From: Blasia pusilla
Taxonomy: Eukaryota > Marchantiophyta > Marchantiopsida > Blasiales
DNA length: 64,000 nucleotides
Assembly (NCBI GenBank): GCA_050084515.1
Contig: CM114275.1
Location: forward strand, 14,632,001 to 14,696,000
Direction: 5' to 3'
The position numbers and the translations under genes are program-made. Positions 44,160 through 56,803 of the stretch are shown one piece after another. The notes beneath the pieces were generated by a model. It was not told the DNA's origin, made no database searches, and was given only the letters and a program-made list of their open reading frames with translations. Every line of letters begins with the position of its first letter. Within the stretch, counting starts at the first letter, position 1.

Positions 44160-46150
44160 AACCTTGGTGTTGAATCATGGGTGCCTTCACCATCCTTGCC
44201 TTGAGCTGCCCTAAAGGCTTCCTCTCTGGCGATCTGCCCAGTGGAATGTAGCCTCCTTCTTCAGCAGTTTGTCGGTCAATGGGAGAGCAATCTTAGCATA
44301 TCCTCTATAAACCTCCTATAATAACCAACCATGCCAAGATTCATTTGGGCAGAAACTTCTTTCACACTAGTGGGTGCTTTGAGAGCCAAGATGGTGGTCA
44401 CTTTATCCAGGTCTACAGCAATCCCCTTGCTGATACTCTATGGCTTCCTTTACATCTTTCAAAGGTAAGCCTCAAATGCCATAGATGCTTGCCTCCCTTT
44501 TACTGAAAACTGCAAAATCATAGGTTGAAGACCTCTAGAAAATGCCTCAAGAAATCATGAAAAATGTCACTCATGATCCTCTGAAATGTACCTGGAGCAT
44601 TACACAATCCAAAGGGCATCCTGATTTTGAAAAAGTCCCCAATCAGTGGTGAATTAGTGTAGATCTGGTCTCCAACTCTGATGAAGGTCTGGTAGTATCC
44701 CAAATCAATCAAGAAAGTGTACACCTCGATGACCAGCTACATGGTCCAGATATGATATCAGTGAAGGGTCTCCAGCGGGTAGAAGTCCTTCTTGGTAGCC
44801 TCATTCAACTTTCTATAGTCTTGACAAACTCTGATCTTGGCTATTCCATCAACCTTCTTTGGCACAATCAGAATGGGGGATTTCACTATGTTTTACAGGA
44901 TAGATAAATCCTGCTTCCAATAGCTTATCCAACTCCTCCTTCACTTTCAAGGTACTTTGGATTGAGCCTGCATTGCCTTTGCCTAACGGGTACTGCATCC
45001 TCCTTCAAGTCTATCCTTCCAGCATGATGTTGTAGTGCAACTCCCTTCTGGCTGCAGGGGACAAAGAGGGTCTTACCACCATTGTAGTCTTCTTGGTATT
45101 GGCCTCTCCTTCCTTGGTATGAAGCTCTTCCAAGTGGGCTAGCACTTCTTCAGTAACATCAGGCAACTCAAAGACTGGAGCTTCTTCCTCCTCTTCTCCA
45201 CCTGATCTGATCTCCTCTCTTGCAGGCCCCTTGCCCTTCTCTTCATTGGTTTGCCTCCTGGTAGACACTCTCAACACACATTCTCCTCTTCACGGTCCTG
45301 GATCCATCTGACATTTGAAGTTGTGCCTCGTCCCTTGGTTGCTGCTCTGTTGCTGCCTTGTTGGACCAGTTGAGGTTGTTTCTTCCCTAGGTGGGATTGG
45401 GGTATAGCGGGGCAAGACTCTAAGTTTTCGAGCAACCCCTCTGTTTTTTACAGGCTTTGGGCACCTGGAAGCCTTGTGCCCCTCTTCCTGCAATTTCTAC
45501 ACAGCAAGATGTACTCCCCAAGAATCCTCCTTGAGTGTGGGCACTCAGGTGAGATATGTCCGACCTCCCCCACACTCCCAACAAGCACCAGGGATTCTTG
45601 GTATTGAACCCCTGGTCTAGCCCTAGGATATCAGCAGAGAGCTCCTTGTTGAATAGCATTAAGACACTTTATGTCCCCTGAGCTCTAGCTCCTGAGAGTG
45701 ACATGCTCTCTTGATCATCCTCCATTCAGCTTGACAATCATGAGAGAAATGACCTCCTTCTTGCATCGGGTGCACCAAATATTAGTGGTCAAGGGACTAC
45801 CTTGACGGTTCTTCTTGATATCAGCCATCTGCACCTTCACCTCCTCTATGGCTGCCCGAGATTGTGCATTTCATCCTTCACAACCATAAATTTTGGTGAG
45901 TTGTGATGGATGTGTCTCTCACCACCTCTGATGGCTAAGACTTCTCTTCATCTTCAAACTCCACGTCTTCTACTCAATACTATCATCAGAGTCCTCAAGT
46001 TTTGACCCTTCTTCACTTCTCTGCCCGTGAGCACCCTGATTGCATCCATTCTCACATCTCTTGGCCACCTCAAAGCAGCTGCTAATGTTTGAGGATCTGC
46101 CTTCCCTCATTCAAAATCCAACAACTCTGGTAGACCAGAAATAAACCACC
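44160..46150 (-). pseudogene. Second Ty3/gypsy element, gag to RNase H, minus strand
   Basis: On the minus strand, gag ends with a knuckle C-R-N-C...E-E-G-H-K-A-S-R-C (45461-45503), split by a one-base loss. An acidic linker frame follows at 45277-45011. RT has KIRVCQDYRKLNEATKKDF near 44790-44850, then FFKIRMPFGLCNAPGTFQRIM in 44724-44518. Downstream pieces such as MVGYYRRFIED and PLTDKLLKKEATFHWADRQR match the RT-RNase H connection. It differs from the chromovirus of blocks A-C (FGLCNAPGTFQ rather than FGLCNMPPTF). Its frames are heavily broken, in part by the blending described for this block. Confidence 0.75.
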
Positions 46151-46639
46151 CAACTGAAGGTTTGCATTTGGTGGTACTATGGACAACTTCCCGCTGATTG
46201 AATCAAGATTAAGCCCATCTGATTGAATCAAGATTTGACTAACCTAAGTGCATGTTTGATGCAGATCAACATTGAGGGCCTGACCATTGAATGCATGTTT
46301 TCACAACAACAAGATCAACGCTGGAACATTCAAGATCACTATATATTTACCATTTTACCATTTACCTATCCTGCAACCTAAGAGAGGGCCCTATTCCAAG
46401 AAAAGTCACCTCAATGGAATAACCCCAACCCTATGTATGAAACCGGATCTCTTCCTAGACACTACGGCCTTCTTCGCCACATCCTCCTTGATGGTCTCTA
46501 CTAGCACACTATACGATGCTTATCTACGTGATGGGCGAGCAATTGTTACCCATAGAAAAAAAGAGTTATCAACCTAGCAATCCAAAAAAGAGTGCTCATG
46601 TAGAATATCCAGGCCTTTCAACAACAAAGTATGTGAGTG

Positions 46640-47400
46640 CTCTACCAATTTGGGAGATGAGATATTATTAATATTGTGGAGACTTGGGAACATGAGAGCA
46701 ATACTATTGCAGAGATGCAAGGGTTTACTGGGGGTAGGATCGACATGGAATCAAAGAAGGCAACGGACAGAAGGGGTTATGGCTGGATTGCTACTTTCAT
46801 CAGGTCTCAATTTCTACCTCTCATTCATCTAGAAGATCAAGATATGGGGTCAATATCATTGGCACGTCTTGGTTTGGTTGGGGATCTTATTGTTATTTGG
46901 CAGTTTGTTATTTTGCACCACTCTCCATGCCTCCATCTTCTCAACACGCACTCACAATCAAGTCAACCGCCCATCGACTTATTGGGGATGTTCTCAAATA
47001 TCAAAGCAAAGGTGAAGTCTTTCTAGTTGGAGATTTCAATGCTCGACACAAACTATTGCCTGATACAATTTACCCAATTCAGTGATTCCTTGATTTCTCC
47101 TCTTCTCAAGAATATGAGGATGGTTTATGGTCTAGAATCTCGGGAAGATCTTTCTACAAATCCTTTGACAGCGAATATTTTTAACCTTTGAGCCACTGGT
47201 AATTTGAAAGTTCTTAATGGAACCTCTCAATTTTAAACTCTCATTCCAATACGTGTTTCTCCTCTAGGGCAAGCACCATCGATTATTTTGTATTGTCCAT
47301 TTTCCTAGAGATAGAGATTCTCTTATCTCTACATTTGATATTCTAGAACCTCACCTGAATTATGTCATGCACCTCTCTTGTTTACTCTAACATCCTTGAT
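46640..47400 (+). pseudogene. LINE endonuclease domain (APE type), upstream part of LINE copy C
   Basis: Fragments in changing frames match the apurinic-type endonuclease that starts plant LINE ORF2: ETWEHES near 46676, GYGWIATFIRSQFLPLI, VCYFAPLSMP, then GEVFLVGDFNAR at 47011-47046, the metal-binding GDFN block, and later ASTIDYFVLS. It lies 5' of the RT of LINE copy C in the same orientation, as expected. Frames change several times; the 3' half overlaps the blended stretch, so details are uncertain. Confidence 0.65.
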
Positions 47401-47833
47401 ACAAAGGAAATTCCAATTCGAGAAGTCAATCTATTGCAAAAAAAATTTTCATCCTTTAGATCTTGGTAAAAAGATCTTTATATGCTACATTTACAAGAAC
47501 ACTTTTTGATTGAGGAGCCCCGATCCAAACACTCCCACAAGTATGCAACTAATGGAATTATCCAAAACAGAAGATTCTAAGTTCGAGAAGACTGAGAATG
47601 AGAATGAATTTAGAAGTGCTGAGGAACTTGTAATGGGTGGTTTGACTGAATGACAAGCAAAAGATGAAGTTTGGTAGGTGAAAATAAATCTTTGATATCC
47701 CAAGTGGATTATTATGTTGAGCCTTTACAAATACTTGGTGAAATCTAAGAAACGAGCTTTCTTTTTTTTGGTAAAAACAAGAGTCGTTGGTTGGTACCTC
47801 TTCTTGACCCCAAATCATTTTGAGATTTTGTTA

Positions 47834-49901
47834 GTCTTCAAAACCTATTCTTGATCCCAAGTCTTTGATATCTTTTTCCAACTCTATTTCTTGTGATGAT
47901 TGCATGCGTTGTGAAGGAATACGTGGCTTATTTTTTGAAGGAGAGGTGATGACTCAACTAAGAAGATTGGGAATGGTAAATGTGAGGATTTGAATGGTCT
48001 TTCTATTGAACTTTTCAAGTGGGGAGGAGATTGTATTGGACCGATCCTCACCAAATTATTGGGTGATGCTGCTATCTATGGTTTTCCTTCAACCTGGTCG
48101 CTACGGGAGATTGTCCCTATTCACAAATCAGGAAGGAAGGACTTGGTAACAAACTATCGCACTATCATGGTGGGTAGTGTTTTTGCCAAGTTGTTTGGGA
48201 AATTGGTGGAGTCGAAGTTGAGCACATGGACAGAGTCTTTCCAAAAGAGAGCACGGGTCCAAGCTGGTTTTCGTCCAACATACAACACCATCGATCATAT
48301 CTTGGCCTTCCGTGTTTTATGGGAGAAATCTAAGGGCAATGGAAAAGCTTTGTTTTGCGGCTTCATTGATTTCAAGAAAGCTTTTGATACTGTACCTCGT
48401 AAGCTCTTATGGGAAAGGCTGCAAGCCATTGGAGTTCCACAAAATCTCCTAGCAGCCATGGTCACGTTATACCATTCCGTTCGGGCCAAGATCAAGGTTC
48501 ACAAACTCAAGAGATCTTGAGCACTATTGAGTCATTCAAGGTTGCCCTCTCTCCCTACACTTTTGGAGTTTTCATAGATGATATCGAAAAGTGGTTGGAG
48601 GAATGTGATAGTGAAGGGGTCAAGCTTGGGGACTTTGTCATCAAAGCTCTATTGTATGCAGATGATATCATATAACTAGCACGTGATGGCATTAGTTTAC
48701 AAAAACACCTCGACACTTTGGCAAGGTTTTGTACCCAGAATCAGATGGAGGTTAATATGGAGAAGTCTAAAGTCATTATAGTGGGTACTAGATCCAAGTT
48801 CTCGTTCTTTTACAAAGGTCTACAATTAGAACAAGTGAAGAGTTACAAATATCTAGGCATCGATTTCTCTCATGACTATAGTTGGGCACTTTATGCAAAA
48901 GAGAGTAGAAGCTGGTTACAAAGCTCTATATTCATTTTTAAACCGGTGTAGAAGAGCTCATCTTGTGTCTTGGAGTCTTAGGAAATTCTTATTTAGGAGC
49001 TTAGTGTTGCCGGTGGTCTTATATGGGACCCAAGTTTGGGACCCTAGTTGTAAGAAGACAGGTAAGGAGCGCGTGGAAAGAGTGCAAAAGATCTTTCTAC
49101 AAGAAGAATTGGGTGTAAGAAACCAAACTCCAGTATGCTATTCTTCTTGGAAACAGGTTTTCTTCCTCTAGAAGTGAAGCTCTTTACTTGACCATCACTT
49201 ACATCGCAAGGGTGAGATCTCTTGATGTTTCTCGCCTCCCTCATCAAGCTTTTTGCGAGCCACACGTTCCATAGGGTGGATGGCGGATGTGGTGACTTGG
49301 TCTTCAAAGTGGAATGTGGCATAACGCGATTGGGACTTGAAACCGATGGCCCTCCGTGAGCATCTACAGAAGCAATCTCTCAACGTCATTTGGAGCAGTG
49401 CGGGCACCAAAATGGAGTTTTATCAACTTCATGTTAATCTTATGCTTGTATATTGTGAACAAGCAATACCTACTTGCGGGGATCTCCAGGTTCTTACGAC
49501 ATATTATCGCACGTTATAGAACTGGGTCTCATAGGCTAGGAATTGAGGAAGGACAATGGTTTAAAATTGATAAAAGTGAACGAATTTGTAGGTTATGTGA
49601 TGGAGAAAATATTGAGGATGAAGAGCATGTGTTTGTTACATGTCCAAGGTATGGAGAAATAAGACTAGCTCATAAAATAGATGTGGAGAATTTTTATTCT
49701 TTACTACAGCTAGTGCCTTATGATTTAGGTTGTTATATTAGGGACGTCATCATTCATCGCTCAAGTGCTCTAGGCTGTAGCTAGGAGAAGGTCTTAAGGA
49801 TCTTTTTCAGGGTCACCAATGAATGACTTGTAATGTGTTTTTCAGCCTTTTGACCCTTTGGGTCCCACGTGCTTGATCTATTTACCATTTACCATTTACC
49901 A
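47834..49901 (+). mobile_element. LINE copy C
   Basis: Homologous to 1-2115 from base 30 onward and ending in the TTTACCA tail at 49881-49901. Upstream, the endonuclease region near 46640-47400 probably belongs to the same element. Many one- to four-base indels relative to copies 1 and B. Confidence 0.9.
47951..49784 (+). pseudogene. LINE ORF2, copy C, multiple frameshifts
   Basis: Open pieces: 47990-48520 (RT fingers and FIDFKKAFDTVPR), 48409-48675 (to LLYADDII-stop, the same TAA as copy 1), 48718-48951, 48872-49171 and 49356-49784 (knuckle CRLCDGENIEDEEH). The CAG lost in copy 1 (Gln before NQMEV) is intact here, so each copy carries a different set of lesions. Confidence 0.88.
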
Positions 49902-50310
49902 TAATCCATGATGATGACAGTTGTCATAATCCAAATCGTCATACAACATACATCATTTGTAAAACCTACAGTCATAAAGCACGATAGAATCACATACAAT
50001 CGAGCCAAACCCACTCCACGATGGGAGAATCGAGGTCTAAGCTATGGAACCACCATAGCCTAGAGCTCTACTCACTACCAAGGCTAACTCCCAACACAAC
50101 AAGCTCAACTCAAAGAACTAACTATTATTTGAGTGCACTCCACACTATATCCTCCAACCTAAGAGCGGGCCCCACTGAAAAGTCACCTCAACGAAGTAAC
50201 CCCAACCCTATGTATGAAACCGCATCTCTACCTAGACACTACGACCCTATATAAGGTATGGCCTCTACTAGCACACTACACTCTATGACATAATCCGTAT
50301 GGTCATGAGA
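49902..50310. repeat. Spacer framed by direct repeats, copy C
   Basis: Same segment as 2116-2535 with several short deletions, many at CG-containing sites (for example the GCG of CATGCGAATCC is lost). Confidence 0.6.
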
Positions 50311-50391
50311 GAAGAACTCAAGATAGTTGGAAGACCGCAATGCTCAACAAGGAACGTAAGAGACGAGGAGGAGATCTGAGAAAGTGAGGAC

Positions 50392-51445
50392 TTGCAAATG
50401 ATGACCAAGGGCTAAGAACTAAGGAAGCCGCAAGTCAAAGCAAAAATCCGAGAGACAAATCAATGACATCGTGAGAGAGGTGGAGATTGCGACTCCTAAA
50501 GTGCCGAGTCCCATACATGAGGATGTTCCAAACAAAAGAGGGCTTTCAGCTCCAAACTCAAATGACCCTGCCTTTTATATCCAAATCATGGATTTGATGA
50601 AGGTGATGGCGGACCAGATGGCCGAACAAAGCAAGGTGATAATAGAACTCAAGTCGAATGGAGCCTCTAGTTCCGGCAAGAAGCTTTGTAAGACAACTTT
50701 TCCAACGCTATTCACACGAATGGGGCGTTCTCGGAAAATGAGCAATTTTCTCGAACTTTATTTCGAGGCGCAAAAGGCATATGAGCAAGACAAGGTGACT
50801 GTAGCGGTCACGTTTCTGAAGGATCACGCTCTCCACTAATGGACAACTCACCCTAAAGAACATCTGGGCCGTGGAAGAACTTTGAGTTGGGAATATTTCA
50901 AGGAGTTGATTGGTAATCGATTCACTCTGGAATACCAAGAGTATCGCGATGGCGTGGAGTTTATGAGGTTGTGCCAAAGCAGATCCCTTAGCGCTTATGT
51001 GTAAGAGTTTTGCACACATGAGCTCACTTTCCACGGATGAGTTTAGAGGTGATCTTCTTAAGTGGACTCAAACCCAGCGCCAAAAAGGCCCTCTTTTGTA
51101 TGCCCTCATTCCAGAGACGTGCATAGAGCTTTTGAGTTAGCGGAGTCGATAGGGGACCATGAAGTCCAAAACCCTTTGAGTCGAATTTTTTTTTCTAAGT
51201 TATTGAAATAAAAGGACATCCAAGAAGGTTTGGAATGGGATGAGCATGACCACAGAGGGTCTCTTGCCCCAAAGCAGTGAAACGAGTGGAACTCAACGCG
51301 AAGCCAAGAGGGTCTCCGTTCAAGTCATAAACACCAAAGTGATTTGCTAAAATTGTGGCAAACTCGGGCATATGGCTAAGGAGTGTTTGAAGCCCAAGGT
51401 TAGTAAACGGAGTATGATTGCCTTTGCTGCTAAGCGGCGGGAGAC
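50392..51445 (+). pseudogene. Chromovirus gag, copy C
   Basis: The best open stretch is 50471-50839. It shares the stop after HALH and YV-stop with copies A and B and adds small deletions (for example CTTTTCGCGGGG reduced near 50540). The knuckle with the internal stop lies near 51343-51384. Confidence 0.82.
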
Positions 51446-51499
51446 CTAGATACACTCTTCAAGTCACCAAGAGAAAGTCCAATTTGGTTTACATAGGAT

Positions 51500-54100
51500 C
51501 GAAGATCGCTAATCGCAATGTGATGTTGCTCGTTGATATAGGTGTTTCGTGACTTATTCTAAGCCCAAGAATCGTGAAGATGTTGGGATTTCCAACCACT
51601 AAGGCGGATGAACCCATCAGGGTAGGATTTATGGGAAGCAAGTCCCACCAGACCTGTGAGCTGGTTTTAGGGCTAGTTGTGGGATGGAGTATTCAAGTTC
51701 AAGGAGAATTTCACAGTTTGCGACATGGACGGAATCAATGGAGTCTTGGGGAAAACGCCGATCGTATGAGGTGGAACTAAGGCAAAGATGTTTGAGGTTG
51801 AGCATCTTGGTTAATGGAAAATGGTAGGACATCAGATTGGTTCGTGAGGTTCCTAGAAAGATGGAGTTGGTTAATGCCATCAAGAGGCCAAGGATTCCTT
51901 TGCTTGATAAGACAAGTAGAGGATGATGCAAGCGTGAGACGAGAGAGATCAGAACTCAACTTCAAAGGGGATCCCTGAAATACTCAAGAGACTTGTGAAA
52001 GAATTTGGAGATGTGTTGACTAAGGAGCTTGATCTGAGTCGCCACCACATAAGGCGGTTGATCATAAGATAAAGGTGATACCGGATCTCAACCACCTTCA
52101 AAGGCACCATATAGGTTGAATAAAGAAGAACTTGCTGAGTTGAAGAAACCGTTGGGTGAACTCCTAGAGAGGGATTACATCCCAACTAGCAAGTCACCTT
52201 ATGGAGGGCCCGTCCTCTTTGTAGAGAAGGACGGAAAGTTGAGACTCTATGTTGATTCTTGGGCGCTTAATTAAGTGTAAGGAATAACTATCCTCTTCCG
52301 AGGATGGATGACCTCTTTGATTGATTTTCAGGTGCCAGATATTTCAGCCGGATTCACTTGAAATCATGAAATTATCAGATTCGGATTTTCAAGTGGATGT
52401 AGAGAAGACTACGTGTAGCATGAGATACTAGTTCGTTCGAAGTTTCAGGTAATCCCTTTCGGTCTTTGTAATATGCCTCCAACGTTCACCACTTTGATGA
52501 ACTCCATCTTTCATGAGGAGATGGATGAGTTTGTGATCATCTACTTGACCATCACTTACATCGCAAGGGTGAGATCTCTTGATGTTTCTCGCTCCTCATC
52601 AAGCTTTGCAGCCACACGTTCCATAGGGTGGATGGCGGATGTGGTGACTTGGTCTTCAAAGTGGAATGTGGCGTAACGCGATTGGGACTTGAAACCGATG
52701 GCCTCCGTGAGCATCTACAGAAGCAATATCTCAACATCATTTGGAGTAGTGGGCACCAAAATGGAGTTTTACCAACTTCATGTTAATCCTATGCTTGTAT
52801 ATTGTGAACAAGGATACCTACTTATGGGATCTCGTTCTTACGACATATTATCGCACGTCATAGAACTCGGGTCTCATAGGCTAGGAATTGAGGAAGGACA
52901 ATGGTTTAAAATTGATAAAAGTGAACGAATTTGTAGGTTATGTGATGGAGAAAATATTGAGGATGAAGAGCATGTGTTTGTTACATGTCCAAGGTATGGA
53001 GAAATAAGACTAACTCATAAAATAGATGTGGAGAATTTTATTCTTTACTACAGCTAGTGCCTTATGATTTAGGTTGTTATATTAGGGACGTCATCATTCA
53101 TCGCTCAAGTGCTCTAGGTCAGTAGCTAGGAGAAGGTCTTAGGATCTTTTTCAGGTGGTCAATGAATGACTTGTAATGTGTTTTTCAGCCTTTTGACCCT
53201 TTTGGTCCCACGGCTTGATCTATTTACCATTTACCATTTACTATAGATGACATACTCATCTATTCGAAAATAATAGAGGAGCACGCTTGACATTTGAAGA
53301 TGGTGTTTGAGAAACTCAGGCGAACAAGCGAATGCGGATAAGAGTGAGTTCAGTTTGACAAAGATCAAGTTCTTGGGGCATGTGGTTAGTGCAGATGGAG
53401 TGAGTCCAGACATGGAGAAGGTAAGTGCGATTTCCAAATGGGAACCACCTTCCATTGTGAAGGGATGAGGAGGTTCATTCGAGCGGTCAAATTTAACACG
53501 ACATACGTGGAGAACTTTTTAGAAATAGTGAAACCTCTCACATATTGGACCAAAAATTTTGCCAACACAACATAGACCGAGGAAGTGGATAAAGCATTCA
53601 GTGAGTCAAGAAGATCCTCTTGGAAACAATTTTGTTGCGAGTTCGACCAACCGTTCGAGGCACACACCGATGCTAGTGATTTCGAATGCAGGAATGTTGG
53701 TGCAAAAAGGGAGACATGTAGCATACAAAATGAAGAAGCTTAGCGACACAGAAAGGAGATGGACCACTCATGAGAAAGAGTTATTCCGGTGGTTTATTGC
53801 TCAAGGAAGTGGCGTCACTATCTAAGACTTCACAAGACTCGAGTATTCACCGATAACATATCGCTCAAGTATTTTGAGGCCCAAGATCGCGTAACAATCG
53901 AAGCAACTTTAATGGCATGATACCTTGGCGTTGACGAATGTGGAGCTAATCCACAAGCGGGGAAAGACAATGTCATTCCAGATCGTTAAGTCACAGGGAT
54001 GAGCATATGCCATTAACAACACAAGTCTTGAGAGCAATGTTTCCTAATGAAACAAATCTAGAAAAGAAGGATTCGTGAAGGATACATGAAGGATGCAAGC
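51500..54100 (+). pseudogene. Protease, reverse transcriptase and RNase H, copy C, split by LINE
   Basis: Protease remnant near 51520-51560 (LVDIGVS), RT with [12 protein letters not shown] near 52210-52250 and FGLCNMPPTF near 52460-52490, then the nested LINE, then DDILIYSK near 53246-53270 and RNase H pieces (AHTDASDF near 53660-53685). Numerous indels prevent any long frame. Confidence 0.82.
52545..53242 (+). mobile_element. Nested 5'-truncated LINE, copy C
   Basis: Same junctions as 4808-5519, 698 bp after several small deletions. It ends in the altered third heptamer (TTTACT) as in copy A. Confidence 0.9.
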
Positions 54101-55240
54101 AAGTGAGTAGCTTGGGAAATTGAAGCGAGGCGAGAAGGTGGCCAATCTAAGTTTGAGGCACGGTTCGCTAAGGTTTAAGCAGAGCAGGATCTATGTAGGC
54201 CAAGGCAAGCTATAAACCAAAGCGTTTGTGGAATGTCATGATGGACTTTTGGCAGGACACAAAGGGGAGAAATCCACTCTTGTTGTTTTGACCAAGAGGT
54301 TCTTCTCGCCCAACATGAAGGAATATGTTGCTCAATATGTGAAGACCTACATGACCTATCCGAAAAACAGAGTTTCTTATGCAAAAAGCAAGGCTTACTT
54401 CATCCTTTGCCGATCCGGAAGGGACCCTTGCAAAGCATTAGGATGGATTTCATTATGAGTCTTCCGGAATCTGAGGGATACAATGCTATACTTGTGATAG
54501 TTGATCGGTTTAGCAAGTTGGGGAGGTGTGTGCCGACGAGAGATTCTGCGATGGCCCTACACGACTTCTTGAGTGTTCTTGGATGGTTGGTGGTGAGCTC
54601 ATGGATTGCCTAGGAGCATTGTGTCCGATCGAGATCCAACGTTTATAAGTGCCTTTTGGAAACATTTACTTAGGAGGTTCAAGACCAAACTCAACTTTAG
54701 TATGACCTTCCATCCTCAACCCGATGGGCAAACGGAAAAGTAAACTCGGTCGTGAACCAATACTTAAGGAATTACGTGAGCGCGGACCAAAGAGATTGGG
54801 CAAAATGGCTAAGTATGGCTGAGTATTGTTACAACTCGACCAAGCCTTCTACAATCGAAGAATCTCCATTTCTTTTGGCGTATCAAAGATAACCAGAAGG
54901 GCCTCTTGACTTGGCTCTTTCAAGGGCGCTACATCGACACACTTGTCAAGCAATGGGGAATGTTTGTTAGTGGAAATGCATGAACGACAAGAGCGAGCGA
55001 GGAAAAGTCTTGCCAAGGCTCAACTAAGGTACGTGAAGCATGCTAACAAAGTCGGCGCCAAGTGAGTTTCAAGTTGGGAACAAGTATGGTTGAGAATCTC
55101 AAGAAGGAATTATCCCTAAATTGTCAGCCAAGTATGCTAGACCGTATGTGATCAAGGCAAAGCCGTTTGAGGATGTGTACACATAGGAGTTTCCAAACGA
55201 GTTCAAGATTCATGCGACTTTCAATGTGTCATTATTGAAG
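54101..55240 (+). pseudogene. Chromovirus integrase, copy C
   Basis: His pair and Tyr-for-Cys changes (VKTYMTYPKNR) as in copy A, core open frame 54407-54613 with RMDFIMSLPES, then SDRDPTF and GQTEK near 54625-54740. The C-terminal part near 55050-55110 has lost short stretches. Confidence 0.85.
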
Positions 55241-55484
55241 AATTGTCTTTAAGACAATGTGTGTCCGGAACAAAGGATTATGTTGAGACCATGACCGGTC
55301 ATCAGAATTGAGGAACGAGACTTTGAGGTGGAGACCATTCTGCGTTTTAGATTTAAGAGAAGTCACGAGTACTTTGTCAAGTGGAAAGGCTACCATGTGA
55401 AAGAGGCGACTTGGATTATGGAGGCAAATCTTGAATATGCGCAAGAAGCATTACGAGACTTCAAATGGATGCAAGATAGGCATA
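55241..55484 (+). pseudogene. Chromodomain, copy C
   Basis: YFVKWKGYHVKEATWI core present at about 55368-55415; the codons before it are altered (FRFKRSHE in place of FRRRAAKYE). It continues in frame into unrelated sequence to 55579, as in copy A. Confidence 0.83.
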
Positions 55485-56803
55485 ACGCTGCCCTTGTAAA
55501 TGAGATGTTGGCAAAGGGTGCACAAATAAAAAAAAGAAGACTTAGGCAAATAAATTTATTTCCCAAGATGCAGCCGTGACAATCCTTTGCTGGTTTAAGA
55601 TATAGGCCGCCAAGAAGAGCGCTGCATTGAGCCGAGCGGAGGGAGAAAGTGTCGTGTCTGAGCATGCAAAATTCATCCAAGCTGCAGTATCTGCAGCTAC
55701 AAAGTATCGACAAGCAAGATACAGCGCTACATCGCCATTCTCAACCCTGAACTTGGTCCTGATTTCTACAAGGAGCTAAAGGCGATAATCAAGCGCCTGC
55801 GGAAAAGGGATGAAGATCCGCAAGGTCGGATTGGGGAGAAAGTGTCTCTCGATCGCGTGCATCGATTTGCCTTGTCTGGAATAAGCAAATTTAGGAGAAT
55901 ACGACTGACAAAAATCAGTCGTGAGGGCGTAGAGGCCCAAAAGAGGGCAGCACACCATCCTCCAGGTGTCTTTGATCCAGTGATCTCCCACTGGCTCCGC
56001 GAATGGTCATTCTGGGGACGGCTTCTCGGAAAGTCCATGCTCGTGGGTCTCCAAGCGGAGCTGAAAAGAATAGAGCCACTTCCAGAGGAAGCAAACCTGG
56101 AGAGTGCTGATGATTTTGAACTTTGAGTGGATGACATCCAGGACAAGCCCATTAAAAACCCAGGTTTTAGGACAATGTTCAAGGATCGCATCCTCCCTCA
56201 GGTAGACCTTGACGAAGAAATCGAGGCGAAAAAAGGGATTTTGCAAAGAAGAAGCGAGATCTTCAGGAGTAACGATGCATCTCGACTATGAGCTGCCTAA
56301 CGATGGTGTTCAAGTACCTTGTCCATTGTAAGAATGGAGGTACATGGCGAAAAATACAGGCAGCATGCAAATTGTGGGCTTCTTCGCCTGAAGGAGAGAC
56401 ATCTTCCATGTACGACACGGAGATGGCTCAAAGCATGTCCGATTGGGAGGTGGAGAATTGCCCGATTTGGCTAGACTTCAATGACCATGAGGAGATAACC
56501 GAGAAAGATCTATGCCTGCTTTATGATGCAGTGGCCGCAGGTAGGGACGACATCCCCAATTTTGTGCAGCCTGAAGACTTTTTTGAAGGAGATGCGGAAG
56601 AGCAAGCCCTCGAGACAGCGGAGTTGGCGTCCAAGGTCGTCACAGCCAAGGACAAATCTACAGCGGGTCTCAAAGCCAAGGCAAGGGGATCGAAGAATTC
56701 CGAGGCCGAGTCTTCCCAAAGAGAGGCTAAAAATTCAAGGCGAGAGCCGGAATCGTCCGGGAGAGCGGGGAGACAGGGTCAGACCAGGTCCTCCGAAAGA
56801 TAA
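55485..56803 (+). pseudogene. Long decayed reading frame of unknown family, copy C
   Basis: Duplicate of 7793-9152. Open pieces are 55842-56126 and 56288-56803. A base missing from copy A near 9024 is present here, so the tail reads on in frame (SEAESSQREAKNSRREPESS) into the methyltransferase-like part. The function of the N-terminal two thirds is unknown. Confidence 0.55.

Larger units (their letters stand above)
43967..47960. other. Apparent blended (chimeric) sequence of two loci
   Basis: Short exact strings from block U occur here in the same order and at nearly constant offset, mixed base by base with a different sequence. Examples: 43979-43993 with 21289-21303, 44335-44354 with 21679-21698, 45432-45446 with 22882-22896, 46470-46493 with 23967-23990, 47049-47066 with 24518-24535, 47584-47607 with 25053-25076. 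Offsets stay between 22503 and 22690. Annotated genes inside (44160-46150 and 46640-47400) are therefore unreliable in detail. Confidence 0.75.
50311..55484 (+). mobile_element. Ty3/gypsy chromovirus, copy C
   Basis: Same domain order and same nested LINE as copies A and B. The gag-to-RNase H part carries many small indels; from about 54110 to 54900 it is almost identical to copy A. It ends at 55484 in the same junction as copy A (7792), passing into the methyltransferase-like pseudogene. Confidence 0.9.

Noticed and set aside
44335-44354. True homology between the gypsy RT-RNase H link and the MULE transposase, based on a shared 20-bp string
   Set aside because: The string lies in a series of collinear strings at constant offset and replaces the normal gypsy residues, so blending of two loci explains it better.
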